Origin: Nanobdellota archaeon
GTDB taxonomy: Archaea; Nanobdellota; Nanobdellia; Pacearchaeales; GW2011-AR1
DNA length: 48,351 nucleotides
Direction of reading: 5' to 3'
Assembly (NCBI GenBank): GCA_030647125.1
Contig: JAUSKC010000008.1
Coordinates: 1 to 48,351 of the forward strand
Under the pieces are notes generated by a model that made no database searches, had not been told where the DNA came from, and saw nothing but the letters and a program-made list of their open reading frames with translations. Below are positions 8,594 through 17,607 of this stretch, piece after piece; positions within the stretch are counted from its first letter, which is position 1; each line of letters starts with the position of its first letter. Both the position numbers and the translations under genes were made by a program.

Positions 8594-8725
8594 TTTTCCT
8601 TAATTATTCTCAGAATTACGTGTCCGAGGTTTCTCACGATCACCTCTTGTAGCGGAGAAAAAACACATGGTTAATAGGTTTTTTCACTACTGAAATCACA
8701 TGAAGTTTTGATTTATAAATCTTAT
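8594..8725 (-). promoter_or_regulatory. Promoter and structured leader of the TrmB operon
   Basis: On the reverse strand a TATA box GATTTATAAATC (8709-8720) predicts a start near 8690. From exactly there the RNA can fold into a hairpin (8649-8690): outer GTAG/CTAC, inner GAAAAAAC/GTTTTTTC with a loop of about 14 bases. A second short hairpin GAGGT/ACCTC lies just downstream (about 8624-8644). The leader is about 100 bases long, unlike the near-leaderless genes around it, so post-initiation control or premature termination at the U run is possible. Inferred from base pairing only. Confidence 0.42.
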
Positions 8726-8793
8726 GGTTTGTTACTCTTAGCAAGTTGAGACAGAACGGGAAAGTTTAAAAATACTTGATTTTAAAGAGAATT

Positions 8794-9192
8794 ATGGTAA
8801 AAAGACATATAGGATTCCATGTTGGCGAAACAGAAGAACTTAATTTAAAATCTTATACCGGACATTGGGTTTCAATAAAAAACCAACTTGGAGATTGGGA
8901 GGGGCAAGTGGTTAAAATTGAAGATGGTGCAATATATTTATTACCTTATCAAAAATCCAGATGGGATTCTAATGGAATGATGGAAAGAATAATAATTGAA
9001 AAAGGATTACCACTATCATTACCCCTTCACAACTCATCTATTATGCCAAATACAAGAGAAAATACTAGAGGGTATAGTATTTATGTCCAAAAGAAGTTCC
9101 AGAGAGATGAAATCAAAGAAAGAATTGAATTTGAAAGAATTAGAAAAGATTCATTATCAAACGAAAATTATTCCGACGGAGCCGGAATTTAA
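8794..9192 (+). CDS. Small hypothetical protein
   Basis: 132 residues from ATG at 8794, chosen because a TTTAAAAATA promoter element (about 8765-8774) lies about 25 bases upstream. The N-terminal half has alternating beta-strand character (HWVSIKNQLGDWEGQVVKIE, GAIYLLPYQ) that could be a small Sm- or SH3-like barrel. The C-terminal half is a charged helix (RDEIKERIEFERIRKD). No family recognised. It is divergent from the TrmB operon and precedes the toxin-antitoxin pair by 38 bases. Confidence 0.62.
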   Translation: MVKRHIGFHVGETEELNLKSYTGHWVSIKNQLGDWEGQVVKIEDGAIYLLPYQKSRWDSNGMMERIIIEKGLPLSLPLHNSSIMPNTRENTRGYSIYVQKKFQRDEIKERIEFERIRKDSLSNENYSDGAGI

Positions 9193-9230
9193 AACAAAAG
9201 TTTTATTAACTTTGTTAGTCAAATCTTTTT

Positions 9231-9437
9231 ATGACAGAATTTAATATTGTTATTGAGCAAGGAGAAGATGGTTATCTGATTTCTGAAGTATTGGGAATTC
9301 CAGGATGCCATACTCAAGCTAAAACATTTGATGAGTTAATAAAAAGGACAAAAGAAGCAATTGAGTTATGCCTAGAAGCAGATGGTGAAGATTATCCTCA
9401 AAATAAGTTTATCGGCATCCAGAAAATAGAGGTTTAA
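9231..9437 (+). CDS. hicB: HicB-family antitoxin
   Basis: 68 residues. The compact fold and signature (FNIVIEQGEDGYLISEVLGI, then PGCHTQAKTFDELIKRTKEA) match the truncated RNase H-like domain of HicB/UPF0150 antitoxins. The protein has no extra DNA-binding domain at the C terminus. It ends at 9437, directly followed by the HicA ATG at 9438, so the order is antitoxin then toxin. HicB binds and neutralises HicA. Confidence 0.85.
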   Translation: MTEFNIVIEQGEDGYLISEVLGIPGCHTQAKTFDELIKRTKEAIELCLEADGEDYPQNKFIGIQKIEV

Positions 9438-9662
9438 ATGAAACTACCTCAAATTACTGCAATTGAATTAATTAAAATTCTTCGTAAAATTGGCTTTGAA
9501 GTAATGAGGCAACAAGGAAGCCATGTGTTTTTAAGGCACAAAGATGGGAGAACAACCGTCGTTCCAAATCATCCTGGAGACAAACTTGATAGAGGATTAT
9601 TAAATAAAATATTAAGGAAAGACATTCAAATTACAAGAGAAGAATTTGAAGAATTAATTTAA
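9438..9662 (+). CDS. hicA: HicA-family mRNA interferase toxin
   Basis: 74 residues with the dsRNA-binding-like HicA/YcfA fold: LIKILRKIGFEVMRQQGSH, HVFLRHKDGRTTVVPNHPG, then LNKILRKDIQITREEFEELI. The catalytic histidine of HicA toxins corresponds to H29 in QGSHVFLRH and is present, so the toxin looks intact. No gap to hicB. Its last bases overlap the stop of the convergent presenilin-like gene by 4 bases. Confidence 0.88.
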   Translation: MKLPQITAIELIKILRKIGFEVMRQQGSHVFLRHKDGRTTVVPNHPGDKLDRGLLNKILRKDIQITREEFEELI

Positions 9663-10570
9663 ACCAATAATCCCAGCAGCCAACTAATTAACATTCCTGC
9701 AAACATTCCTGCAGTTATGAAAGGCATTGCAGGATAGAATTTCTTTTTTTCAGCGAAGAATAACAAATATGAAAGCCCTATAGCTGCGCCGAGTATAACA
9801 AACAACGCTGGAACAATTCCGAAGGCCCTTAATAAAACTCCAGATGTAATTATAGGGAAAACAACGTCGCCTCCTCCAAGAATTGCAACTTGCGCTTTAA
9901 TTTTTTTCTTTTTCAATTGTTCTGGAGAAAGTTTTCTTATCTGCGCGCGAACTTTGGCAGAAACATAAGGTATAAAAAATCCTGCCATAATACCAATAGT
10001 ATTCACTTGATATTTTGCCATTTTCTGCATTATTCCTGAATGCCAGACAGCCCACATATCATAAATGGAAATAATAATAAGAAGAATAATCATTGACCAA
10101 AGATTAAGCAAAGGAACAAAGACAGCAGCAATAGATGGATAAATTATAAGTTCAGTTAAATTATGAATTATTAAATTTCTTTTCACAACTTTTTCGAGCG
10201 CGAAAGGCAAGGCAAAAACCAGTGCAAGAGTTGAACTTGAAATAAAACCTAAATTAAAAGTAGGAATAAAAATATTAATGAAAATTCCAATTGCCAAAGT
10301 TACGACAACAAAAAACCAAAGTTTCATCACAAAAGCGATGTTATATTTTGTTAATAAAAAAACCAAAACAATTGCAAGCACAAAAGCAAAGATTATAGAT
10401 GGCAAAATAGAATTAACATAATCCGAATTGTCCTGAACCTCAGGATTTTGCATTCCATAAGGAAGTTCCGATGTTGAATAATGATTTATAACAAAAAGCC
10501 CTATAAACTGCGCTATAAAAAACATTCCTAATATTATTGCTGTTATTTTGGCATTTTGATGTTTTGTCAT
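9659..10570 (-). CDS. Presenilin/signal-peptide-peptidase-like intramembrane aspartyl protease
   Basis: 303 residues with about nine membrane helices. Both catalytic motifs are visible: YD with D171 (SIYDMWAVW) and GxGD with D235 (LGGGDVVFP). The third conserved motif appears as PAM instead of PAL near residue 277 (FYPAMPF). This is the archaeal A22 (PSH) family, which cleaves membrane-spanning helices, for example signal-peptide remnants. It is followed by a two-helix membrane protein gene upstream on the same strand (10589), 18 bases away. Confidence 0.85.
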   Translation of the reverse strand: MTKHQNAKITAIILGMFFIAQFIGLFVINHYSTSELPYGMQNPEVQDNSDYVNSILPSIIFAFVLAIVLVFLLTKYNIAFVMKLWFFVVVTLAIGIFINIFIPTFNLGFISSSTLALVFALPFALEKVVKRNLIIHNLTELIIYPSIAAVFVPLLNLWSMIILLIIISIYDMWAVWHSGIMQKMAKYQVNTIGIMAGFFIPYVSAKVRAQIRKLSPEQLKKKKIKAQVAILGGGDVVFPIITSGVLLRAFGIVPALFVILGAAIGLSYLLFFAEKKKFYPAMPFITAGMFAGMLISWLLGLLV

Positions 10571-10588
10571 GTGATTTAAAATTCTAAT

Positions 10589-10816
10589 TTATATTAATCT
10601 CTTAACAAGGTTTTCAGTAGAGTAAAGTATAGCAACTCCAAGGCCTATTGAAATCCAAAAACTTAATTGAGGATTATTTGGTAGAAGGTAAATATCTAAT
10701 AACCCCCATACGCCGCGCCAAAAAGCGATAATTGCGAACGCAACAGTTATTGTCAAGAAAATTCTTCTTAAATTCCGTTTCTCTTTTCTTTTTTCTTCCA
10801 CTTCTTTTTTACTCAT
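10589..10816 (-). CDS. Small two-helix membrane protein
   Basis: 75 residues. A very basic N terminus (KKEVEEKRKEKRNLRR) precedes two membrane helices (about residues 18-42 and 52-68). Charge distribution puts the N terminus in the cytoplasm. Family unknown. It is probably co-transcribed with the presenilin-like protease 18 bases downstream. Confidence 0.6.
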   Translation of the reverse strand: MSKKEVEEKRKEKRNLRRIFLTITVAFAIIAFWRGVWGLLDIYLLPNNPQLSFWISIGLGVAILYSTENLVKRLI

Positions 10817-10846
10817 TTTCTAAATAAGAAAAAATAGTTTATAAGA

Positions 10847-11122
10847 TTACCGAGTAGGTTCTATTCTATAACAGTCGTAACGTCTATAAAGAGAATCTGG
10901 TCTCACTGGATTTTCATCAAGACAAAGTGTTAATTGATTTGGAATATCATGAAGTTTAAGAATATAATCTCCTCTCCTAATCTTTACCGCACAAGGGTTA
11001 AAAACAAGATTTATAGTCACACCTTCTCTAAAATCTAATAAAGTATCATAAACTACTGAAACCTCTTCGTCACCATCAATAAAGTTCATTACAGTTTTAG
11101 TTTCTAATCTATCATTCCCCAT
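10847..11122 (-). CDS. Small hypothetical protein
   Basis: 91 residues starting MGNDRLETKTVMNFIDGDEE. I chose ATG at 11122 instead of the ATG at 11143 because a TATA box TTTATAAAT (about 11143-11151) sits 21-29 bases upstream of 11122, so 11143 lies inside the promoter and the gene is probably leaderless. Mostly beta-strand, with a C-terminal Tyr/Arg/Pro-rich stretch (SLYRRYDCYRIEPTR). Family unknown. Confidence 0.58.
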   Translation of the reverse strand: MGNDRLETKTVMNFIDGDEEVSVVYDTLLDFREGVTINLVFNPCAVKIRRGDYILKLHDIPNQLTLCLDENPVRPDSLYRRYDCYRIEPTR

Positions 11123-11166
11123 TATATTTGAGCTTAAAGGCAATTTATAAATATTTATCTTCAGAA

Positions 11167-13056
11167 TTATCTTAATCGCAAAGTTTCAAGTGGTCTAGGA
11201 ACGTTTGTTTCAACCCTGTTAAGTTTGTATAAAGCCGAGGCCAAATCAAGTGAACGCGAGATTTCTCCGTGATTAATCATAATTCTTTTTGGTTTAGGGC
11301 GCATGTTGTTAAAGAAAGACATTATTTCAGTTCTTCCCGCATGAGCAGACAAACCATCAATCGTCTCAACTTGAAGATTAAACTGAACTTTTTCCTCCTT
11401 ACCATTTACCATCATTACTGTTTCTTTCAAGCCCTCTTGAATTTGCCTTCCCAAAGAACCGGAACCTTGATAACAAACAAAAAGCAAAGTGTTATTTGGA
11501 TTTGAAGCAAACTCTCGCAAATATTCAACAGAAGCCCCGCCGACGAGCATTCCTGAAGTTGCAAGAACCAAGCACGGCCCTCCTTCAACAACTTGTTTTC
11601 TTTCTTGAGAAGAACCAACTCGTGAAAAAGTATCGGAAGTAAAAGGATTTTGATCTTGGAAGACCTTGTTTCTTACAACTGAACTTAAAAAATCAGGGTA
11701 AGCAGTGTGAATTGCATTAATATCCCAAATCATTCCATCAATATAAACAGGTATTTTAGGAAGAGTCCCGCTTTTTATTGCGTCTTCAAGAATTAACATT
11801 GTTTCTTGCGCACGCCCGAGGCCAAGTTCAGGAATTAAGACCTTTCCGCCGCGTTCAATTGTTTGCTTCACGAGTTCAAGCAATCTATTTTCTGACTGAA
11901 TTCTTGGAGGGAGAACATTATCTTTTCCGCCATAAGTTGATTCTGTAAGAACTGATTCAACACGAGGGAAAGAAGATATCGCTGGGTCAAGTAAACGAGT
12001 ACGCGCATATTTGAAGTCGGCAGTGTAAAGGAAATTGTGCAAACCATTTCCAATATTTATATGAACCATTGCACTTCCCAATGCATGTCCGGAATTATAA
12101 AGTGTAATTCTTATATCTGGAGTCACGTCAGTAACTTCATTGAAATTTAAAGTTATAGTGTGCTTTACCATTTCTTTCACATCTGTTGAACTGAATAAAG
12201 GTTGCGCTGCTTGCTTGTAAGCGACGCCAATAAAATCAAGAGAAGTTAGAGCGGCTAAATCCATAGATGGCGGAGTCATGTAAACCGGTCCTTTATATCC
12301 CATTTTATATAAGTAAGGCAGTAATCCAACGTGGTCGAGATGCGCATGACTTAAGATTATTGCATCTAATTTGCCTATGTCAAATTCAGGAACGTTAAAG
12401 TAAGGAAATTTGTCTTCTCCTTGTCCAGCGACGTCTATTCCACAATCCAAAAGAATACTTGAAACTGGTGTTTGTAATAACATGCAGCTTCTTCCCACTT
12501 GTCTTGCTCCTCCAAGGAAAGTCAAACGAACCCACTCTTCAATCTTTTCAGGATTCCAGTCACGATAAATTTTTTCTCCTATAGAATTAAGGAATTTTCT
12601 TCTGTAATTATTATTTGCATAAAGAACTTCTCTGATGTTTTCAGTTATTTGTGATTTTATTGCTGGAGAACGCTGAACTTGAGGCATCCATAATGTCTTT
12701 GTTCGGATTTCCTCGAGAATTGAGCCGCCTTTTCCTATAACAAGCCCGGGTTTTTTTGCTTCAATTACAACAATACTTCGATGATAATCAAAAATTATTT
12801 TTGTTATTTCAGCGTCTTCAGGAACAATTTGTCTGATTTCTTTTTCAACATCTTCTTGAGGAGGTAAGATTTTTTGGTCTGCACGAAGTTCTATTCTTTT
12901 TTTTATATAATTTACAATTTCACGGACTTTGCCTTCGTCGTTTCTGAAAAATGCAGCATCCTCTGTATAAAGAACTATATTTGCGCCTTCAAAATTAATT
13001 TCTTTTATTCTTCCGTTTGGAAGCCGGTCTTTTATTTCTTTTAGAATATCTACCAT
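11167..13056 (-). CDS. fttA: FttA/aCPSF1 transcription termination nuclease (KH + MBL/beta-CASP)
   Basis: 629 residues, close to the family norm of about 635. Two N-terminal KH-type domains (residues 1-145; KPGLVIGKGGSILEEI carries the GxxG loop) precede a metallo-beta-lactamase domain with the zinc motif SHAHLDHVG (about 236-244) and the beta-CASP insert. The C terminus carries the final histidine motifs (GLSAHAGR and MINHGE). The protein cleaves nascent RNA and drives factor-dependent transcription termination in archaea. It has an unusually long, paired leader upstream. Confidence 0.95.
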   Translation of the reverse strand: MVDILKEIKDRLPNGRIKEINFEGANIVLYTEDAAFFRNDEGKVREIVNYIKKRIELRADQKILPPQEDVEKEIRQIVPEDAEITKIIFDYHRSIVVIEAKKPGLVIGKGGSILEEIRTKTLWMPQVQRSPAIKSQITENIREVLYANNNYRRKFLNSIGEKIYRDWNPEKIEEWVRLTFLGGARQVGRSCMLLQTPVSSILLDCGIDVAGQGEDKFPYFNVPEFDIGKLDAIILSHAHLDHVGLLPYLYKMGYKGPVYMTPPSMDLAALTSLDFIGVAYKQAAQPLFSSTDVKEMVKHTITLNFNEVTDVTPDIRITLYNSGHALGSAMVHINIGNGLHNFLYTADFKYARTRLLDPAISSFPRVESVLTESTYGGKDNVLPPRIQSENRLLELVKQTIERGGKVLIPELGLGRAQETMLILEDAIKSGTLPKIPVYIDGMIWDINAIHTAYPDFLSSVVRNKVFQDQNPFTSDTFSRVGSSQERKQVVEGGPCLVLATSGMLVGGASVEYLREFASNPNNTLLFVCYQGSGSLGRQIQEGLKETVMMVNGKEEKVQFNLQVETIDGLSAHAGRTEIMSFFNNMRPKPKRIMINHGEISRSLDLASALYKLNRVETNVPRPLETLRLR

Positions 13057-13200
13057 GTAAAAGACACCCCCTGGTTTCTTTTGAACTTCCTCAAAACAAT
13101 GAAGGGTGATATCTTCTCTTTGCCTCCGACGGATATCACATAACTACAATTGTTTAATTTAATCTTATTTATCATTTTATATTTAGAATTTATCATTTGT
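13057..13200 (-). promoter_or_regulatory. Long leader of fttA with inverted repeat
   Basis: About 130 bases lie between the AT-rich promoter zone (13140-13200) and the fttA start, far longer than other leaders here. It contains a perfect 8-base inverted repeat GTGATATC/GATATCAC (13106-13113 and 13132-13139) with an 18-base loop, then a G-rich patch close to the ATG (CAGGGGGTGTC). This could form a regulatory hairpin, possibly for autoregulation by the termination factor it encodes. Seen in sequence; the role is speculative. Confidence 0.35.
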
Positions 13201-13214
13201 GAAAATTAATGTAA

Positions 13215-13877
13215 TTATTTCTCGTCCTTATAATCAGGAAGAATTTCCTGACTTATTACTTTGTTTATTCCCTCTTTTGTTATTGTGAAAACGTCAATTC
13301 CGTAGCCGGAGGCAACGTCACGCTGTGTTGAACTTTTTAAGGCCTCTTTAGCCAATTCAATTCCTTCTTTAACACTCATTCCTTTTTTGTATTGTCTTTC
13401 TAAAAGTCCAAGAACATAAGGCATTCCAGAACCGAAATTAGCGTCGTAGTCCTCGACTTTAACAACGCTTCCTGCTGGCTCTAAAGTGTAAAGCTCTGCA
13501 GTTCCGTCATGACTAAGGCCGCCTAACAAAAATCCAACTTGCTGTGGAATCATAGAAGGTTGTCTTATTCCGGAATAATTCATATTTGCAAGCAAACTTG
13601 AGGCCTGTTTCACAGAAGGGCGCGATTTTGATTTCAATTCTTTTAAACGAAGTTCAGCTGCAAGAACCTTTGGAACTCTTTGAGCGTCTGAAACCATTCC
13701 AGTAAATGAGACTAATAAGTAATCATTAATCTTAACTGTTTTCGGATAGTTTTTGCCGACGACAAGATTGCCCATAGTAATCTGACGATCAGAAGCCATT
13801 ACAACTCCGTCTTTGCAAACTATTCCTAAGATTGTCGTTCCGGTTTTCAATATTGAGTTTTTCAATTCTGCATCCAT
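13215..13877 (-). CDS. psmB: Proteasome beta subunit
   Basis: 220 residues from ATG at 13877. The GTG at 13904 is in frame but lies within the promoter (TATA TTTATAATAAAT, about 13909-13920), so I prefer the ATG. A 13-residue propeptide ends in KTG and is cut before the catalytic Thr14 (TTILGIVCKDGVVMASD). Conserved lysine and GSGMPYVLG segments are present. It forms the peptidase chamber of the 20S proteasome with the alpha subunit encoded at 23550, so the two genes are about 10 kb apart. Confidence 0.93.
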   Translation of the reverse strand: MDAELKNSILKTGTTILGIVCKDGVVMASDRQITMGNLVVGKNYPKTVKINDYLLVSFTGMVSDAQRVPKVLAAELRLKELKSKSRPSVKQASSLLANMNYSGIRQPSMIPQQVGFLLGGLSHDGTAELYTLEPAGSVVKVEDYDANFGSGMPYVLGLLERQYKKGMSVKEGIELAKEALKSSTQRDVASGYGIDVFTITKEGINKVISQEILPDYKDEK

Positions 13878-13961
13878 TTTTATAGAATAATTGGTGTTAT
13901 CCACCAGATTTATTATAAATTGTTAGAAGTGAGATTATTTAAAGTTTTCGGATTTGATAAT

Positions 13962-16010
13962 TTAAACCTTTATCTCGCTCTTCCCGTTTTCTTTCTTGAG
14001 CTTTATTACGTTTTCTACAAAGCTTTCCATCTTTTGCTCGTGGCTCACAATGATAAGTTGGCCGACGTTCAGTTGATCAAGGACATCACGCATCTTGTCC
14101 AACTGGGTCTCTGAAAATCCGTCAGTTGGTTCATCAAGAATTACCAAATCGCGCGTTTTTATTTTGCTTAATAAAGAATTTATTACTTGATTTAATGAAA
14201 GCCTGTAAGCGAGAGCGATAGCTGTACGCTCTCCTCCTGACAAATAAGAATAATCCAATTCGTAATCATGCTGCTCAATTACTGGGGTGAAATCGTCATC
14301 CAATAAAACATTGAAATTCTCAGGAACAAGAATTGCAAACCACTCCCTGAATAATTTTGAAAATTCGGACTTTAATCTTGCCATAACATTCTTTTCAATT
14401 GTTGAAATTACAGGAATAAACTTTTTAGTCAGCCACGCCTCAAGGCGGACTAACTGCTCAATTTCCAATTTAATCTTTTCAATCTTTTTTATTGAAGCAA
14501 GCAATTCTTCAATCTGCTTTCCAAAAAGGTATATTTCTTTTTTCAATTCAGCGCACTTTATTTCAGTCATCTTTTCTTCACGCACAGCACTTTCCAACGC
14601 GGATTTCTTTGCATTAAATAAATTTTCATACTTTGAAAGTTCAAAAGAAGATGAGCGGAGAGAATTAATATGGTCTTGCAAAAGTTTTATGTCTTTATCT
14701 AAAGAAATATTTTGTTTGTTTATATCAGAGAGGCGCGCTTTTTTCTCATTTAGATTTTGAATTTTTATTTTAATCAGCTCGGCATCTTGAAGATATCTTT
14801 CTTTTTCAAGTATTTTATTTGAATTTTCTGATATTTCCTTATTAATTTGAATCTTGCTAAGTTCCAAATCTTTTACTTTATTTGCATAAGCGAAATTATC
14901 CGAATCCATTTTGTTTAAAACGTTGCTTTTATAGACGGGAGAAACGTCTTGAAGGCAAGTTGGGCAGACCTCAAGATGAGATATCTTCACTTTTACTTTT
15001 CCATTTTCATCTATCTTAAGCCGCAATGAAGCAACTTCAGATGACAAATTTAGGATTTTCTCAGAAAGTTCATCCTTTTTATTTTTCAGTAATTTAATTT
15101 CGTCTTTTGTCAAAGCAATGCGAGCTTCATCAAACTTTAAATAAGCCATTTCAGAAATCTGAAGTTCTATCTGGGAAATTAATCTTTTATTTGAATTAAG
15201 AGTATCATTCTTATTTGATATCATCAAAGTTGTTTTTTCTATTTCTTGGTGAATTTTAAGTCGCTCATCAAGCTTTTTCTTTATTTCATCCAATTCATCT
15301 TGAATTTGTTTTCTATTTTCTGTTTTGGCAAAAAAGTCCTTTTCCAATGATTTAAGATTATATTGCTTATCTTCCAATTCATTTTCTTTTTCAAGAATTT
15401 TTTCTTTGTCTTCTTCAATGCCAATGGTCATTGCTTCTTTAACACGTTTTTCCTCGCGCAATTTAACCCCTACAAAATTTGCATTTTCTATTATTGATTT
15501 ATATTTATCAATTCCAAAAACGTGACGCAAAGTGTTTACTCTTGTTTCTGCATCCTGAATAATTATTTGCTTCATTTCTTCCTGTGGGGTATAAACAGTA
15601 AATTTGTAAAGAAGGTTTTGTTTCTTTGAAAGTTCCAAAGGGTAATCAAGCAATTCCAAAATTCTGCTTTTCAATTCTGTAACTGCAAGTTCTTCTTTAA
15701 CACCATCGATAGTTATTGAACAGTAATCCTGATTCACTGATTTGGTACGTTTTAAAGTTCTCTCAATTAAGACATTTTTACCTTCTATTTCAAACTCAAG
15801 GATAACTCCACCATTGTCAGAGCCGTTTCTTAAAATTGAATTTCCTCTTTGACCGGGCTGAAGGCCAAACAAAGCAAATTCTATTCCTAAAAGAATGGAC
15901 GTCTTTCCAGAACCTATGTCGCCAGAAAGCAAAACAGAACCGTCTGGGAATTCTATTTCTTGGCTTTCATAGCTTCTTATATTTTGCAATTTTATCTTCT
16001 TCAACTTCAT
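13962..16010 (-). CDS. rad50: Rad50 DNA double-strand break repair ATPase
   Basis: 682 residues, shorter than the usual 850-900, mainly through a shorter coiled coil. Walker A GDIGSGKTS lies near residues 30-38, a long heptad coiled coil spans about 170-560, the zinc hook CPTC is near residue 350, the ABC signature LSGGERTAIAL near 588 and Walker B LVILDEPTDG near 620. It pairs with Mre11, whose stop codon lies one base upstream of this ATG, so the two are co-translated. Role: end tethering and processing of DNA breaks. Confidence 0.95.
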   Translation of the reverse strand: MKLKKIKLQNIRSYESQEIEFPDGSVLLSGDIGSGKTSILLGIEFALFGLQPGQRGNSILRNGSDNGGVILEFEIEGKNVLIERTLKRTKSVNQDYCSITIDGVKEELAVTELKSRILELLDYPLELSKKQNLLYKFTVYTPQEEMKQIIIQDAETRVNTLRHVFGIDKYKSIIENANFVGVKLREEKRVKEAMTIGIEEDKEKILEKENELEDKQYNLKSLEKDFFAKTENRKQIQDELDEIKKKLDERLKIHQEIEKTTLMISNKNDTLNSNKRLISQIELQISEMAYLKFDEARIALTKDEIKLLKNKKDELSEKILNLSSEVASLRLKIDENGKVKVKISHLEVCPTCLQDVSPVYKSNVLNKMDSDNFAYANKVKDLELSKIQINKEISENSNKILEKERYLQDAELIKIKIQNLNEKKARLSDINKQNISLDKDIKLLQDHINSLRSSSFELSKYENLFNAKKSALESAVREEKMTEIKCAELKKEIYLFGKQIEELLASIKKIEKIKLEIEQLVRLEAWLTKKFIPVISTIEKNVMARLKSEFSKLFREWFAILVPENFNVLLDDDFTPVIEQHDYELDYSYLSGGERTAIALAYRLSLNQVINSLLSKIKTRDLVILDEPTDGFSETQLDKMRDVLDQLNVGQLIIVSHEQKMESFVENVIKLKKENGKSEIKV

Positions 16011-16011
16011 T

Positions 16012-17178
16012 TTAAAAATTTAAAACTTTTTTAACTTCGTCAATAACACGCACATTGAAATTCTCTGTTCTTTCATCTTCTTGTTTGGAAATTGACAAAG
16101 AGTTCATCAAGTCAGGAATTAATTTGTTGAATTCTGAAGGATTTTGGTCGCAATATTGTTTTATTGTTTCCAATTCTATATCACTTGATTTTTCAAGTTC
16201 AACATTTAGTTCCAATTCTTCAGAATTTAAATCATGAATATTCTTAAGCAAAAAATAAGCGTTTCTTCTCTTAGCAAATTCTTCTATATTATGAAATTTA
16301 ATATCTGAATTTTTTCCGTGCTCCAATTTCCCACTTATTCTTAAAAGAACCACTTTATCAGTTAAATCATTTTTCTCAAGTTCACTTAAAATAATATCTG
16401 TTGCCAAAGACGCGTCTTTAACCTGGACGCTTATTTTTACAATATCTTTAACCTTTGTTGAAAATCGCTTCATGGGCGTTTCTGATTCAGTATCAACAAT
16501 ATAAAATCCGCCGTGCTCCAAGTCCTCAAGCTCCGAGAAACTATTCGGAAATATTGGGCCGGGGTAAACAAAATTTTCGTACTGATAATCAATATGAATA
16601 TGACCTAAAGCGTAATAGTCAGCATGGGGTAATTTATCTGATTCAACGCATTCTATAGGCAAATCGCCTTTTACTTTGTCTAAAGTTGTGTGCAACATAA
16701 ATATTTTCATCATTCCGGGAGCGTCATTAAACTTAACTTTTTTTAATTCAGAAACCTCAAGGCCGGAACGCTTTCCAGGATAACCATACAATGCGATTCC
16801 TTCATGAACAAAGGGGGTTAAAACTATTTTATCTTCTATTTCCCGGTACTCGTAATTTTCTACATTTTTGCAGAAGCCGGAACGTTCAAGAACATCAAGA
16901 AATGTTTTTCCGGAGGCCGAAGAATCATGAGAACCAGCAATTATAAAAACCGGAATACGGGCTTCTTTTATCTTTCTGAACTCTGCAAAAGCGTCCTTAA
17001 GAATTTCAATAGGAGGATAAGCGGAATCAAACAAGTCGCCTGCAATTAAAATGAATTCAGGCCTTTCTTTTATGCACGCTTCGACGGCCTTTTGAAACGC
17101 TTTGAAGTTTAATTCCTGCATCTCCGGCTGTTTCCATCCCCCAAGATGTACATCAGCCAAGTGCGCAAATCTTACCAT
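16012..17178 (-). CDS. mre11: Mre11 nuclease
   Basis: 388 residues. Calcineurin-like phosphoesterase motifs are intact: FAHLADVHLGG (residues 4-14), GDLFD (about 46-50), AGSHDSS (about 80-86) and ALGHIHIDY (about 191-199). The third motif reads GSHD, not the more usual GNHD; Ser replaces Asn at a metal-contact position, which I believe occurs in some other archaeal Mre11 proteins. The last segment (FNVRVIDEVKKVL) is the helix that docks on Rad50. First gene of the mre11-rad50 operon. Confidence 0.93.
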   Translation of the reverse strand: MVRFAHLADVHLGGWKQPEMQELNFKAFQKAVEACIKERPEFILIAGDLFDSAYPPIEILKDAFAEFRKIKEARIPVFIIAGSHDSSASGKTFLDVLERSGFCKNVENYEYREIEDKIVLTPFVHEGIALYGYPGKRSGLEVSELKKVKFNDAPGMMKIFMLHTTLDKVKGDLPIECVESDKLPHADYYALGHIHIDYQYENFVYPGPIFPNSFSELEDLEHGGFYIVDTESETPMKRFSTKVKDIVKISVQVKDASLATDIILSELEKNDLTDKVVLLRISGKLEHGKNSDIKFHNIEEFAKRRNAYFLLKNIHDLNSEELELNVELEKSSDIELETIKQYCDQNPSEFNKLIPDLMNSLSISKQEDERTENFNVRVIDEVKKVLNF

Positions 17179-17295
17179 TTTGAAAAAGAAATTAAACTCT
17201 TTTAATTAAATCTTGAGAAATTTGAAAGTATATAAAATTGATTGTGGTGTTTTGAGAATAATTAATCTTATTAATGGTGAAAGAGTTTGGTTTTT

Positions 17296-17607
17296 ATGGG
17301 ATTATTTAAAACAAAAGAGGAGCCAGTGATATCAAAAGAAGGATATCAACATCTCTTATATAAAGAAATAAAATTACCTAATGATGAAAGAGAAAAGGCA
17401 TTGGTTCTTTCTAAATATGATAAAAGAACGATTATGATTAAAGACGGACATATTCATCCTGAATTCTTTCAAGGAGGAGTTTTGGATTTTGATATTCAAA
17501 ATTATCAAGTTTACTTCTTAAATTATGATAATACTGATGGAACTCGTAACAGAATAAGATTTCACACTCATGATTTAGATGGATTATTAGTTAAAGTTTA
17601 TTGTTAA
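17296..17607 (+). CDS. Small hypothetical protein
   Basis: 103 residues from ATG at 17296 (MGLFKTKEEPVISKEGYQHL); an upstream TTG in frame is less likely. Soluble, beta-rich and acidic, with a conspicuous HTHD near the end (RIRFHTHDLDGLLVKVYC). No recognised family. Its stop codon touches the duplicated methyltransferase fragment at 17604. Confidence 0.58.
   Translation: MGLFKTKEEPVISKEGYQHLLYKEIKLPNDEREKALVLSKYDKRTIMIKDGHIHPEFFQGGVLDFDIQNYQVYFLNYDNTDGTRNRIRFHTHDLDGLLVKVYC

Noticed and set aside
13877-13904. GTG at 13904 as the proteasome beta start
   Set aside because: It falls within or next to the TATA box; the ATG at 13877 gives a normal short propeptide ending before Thr14.
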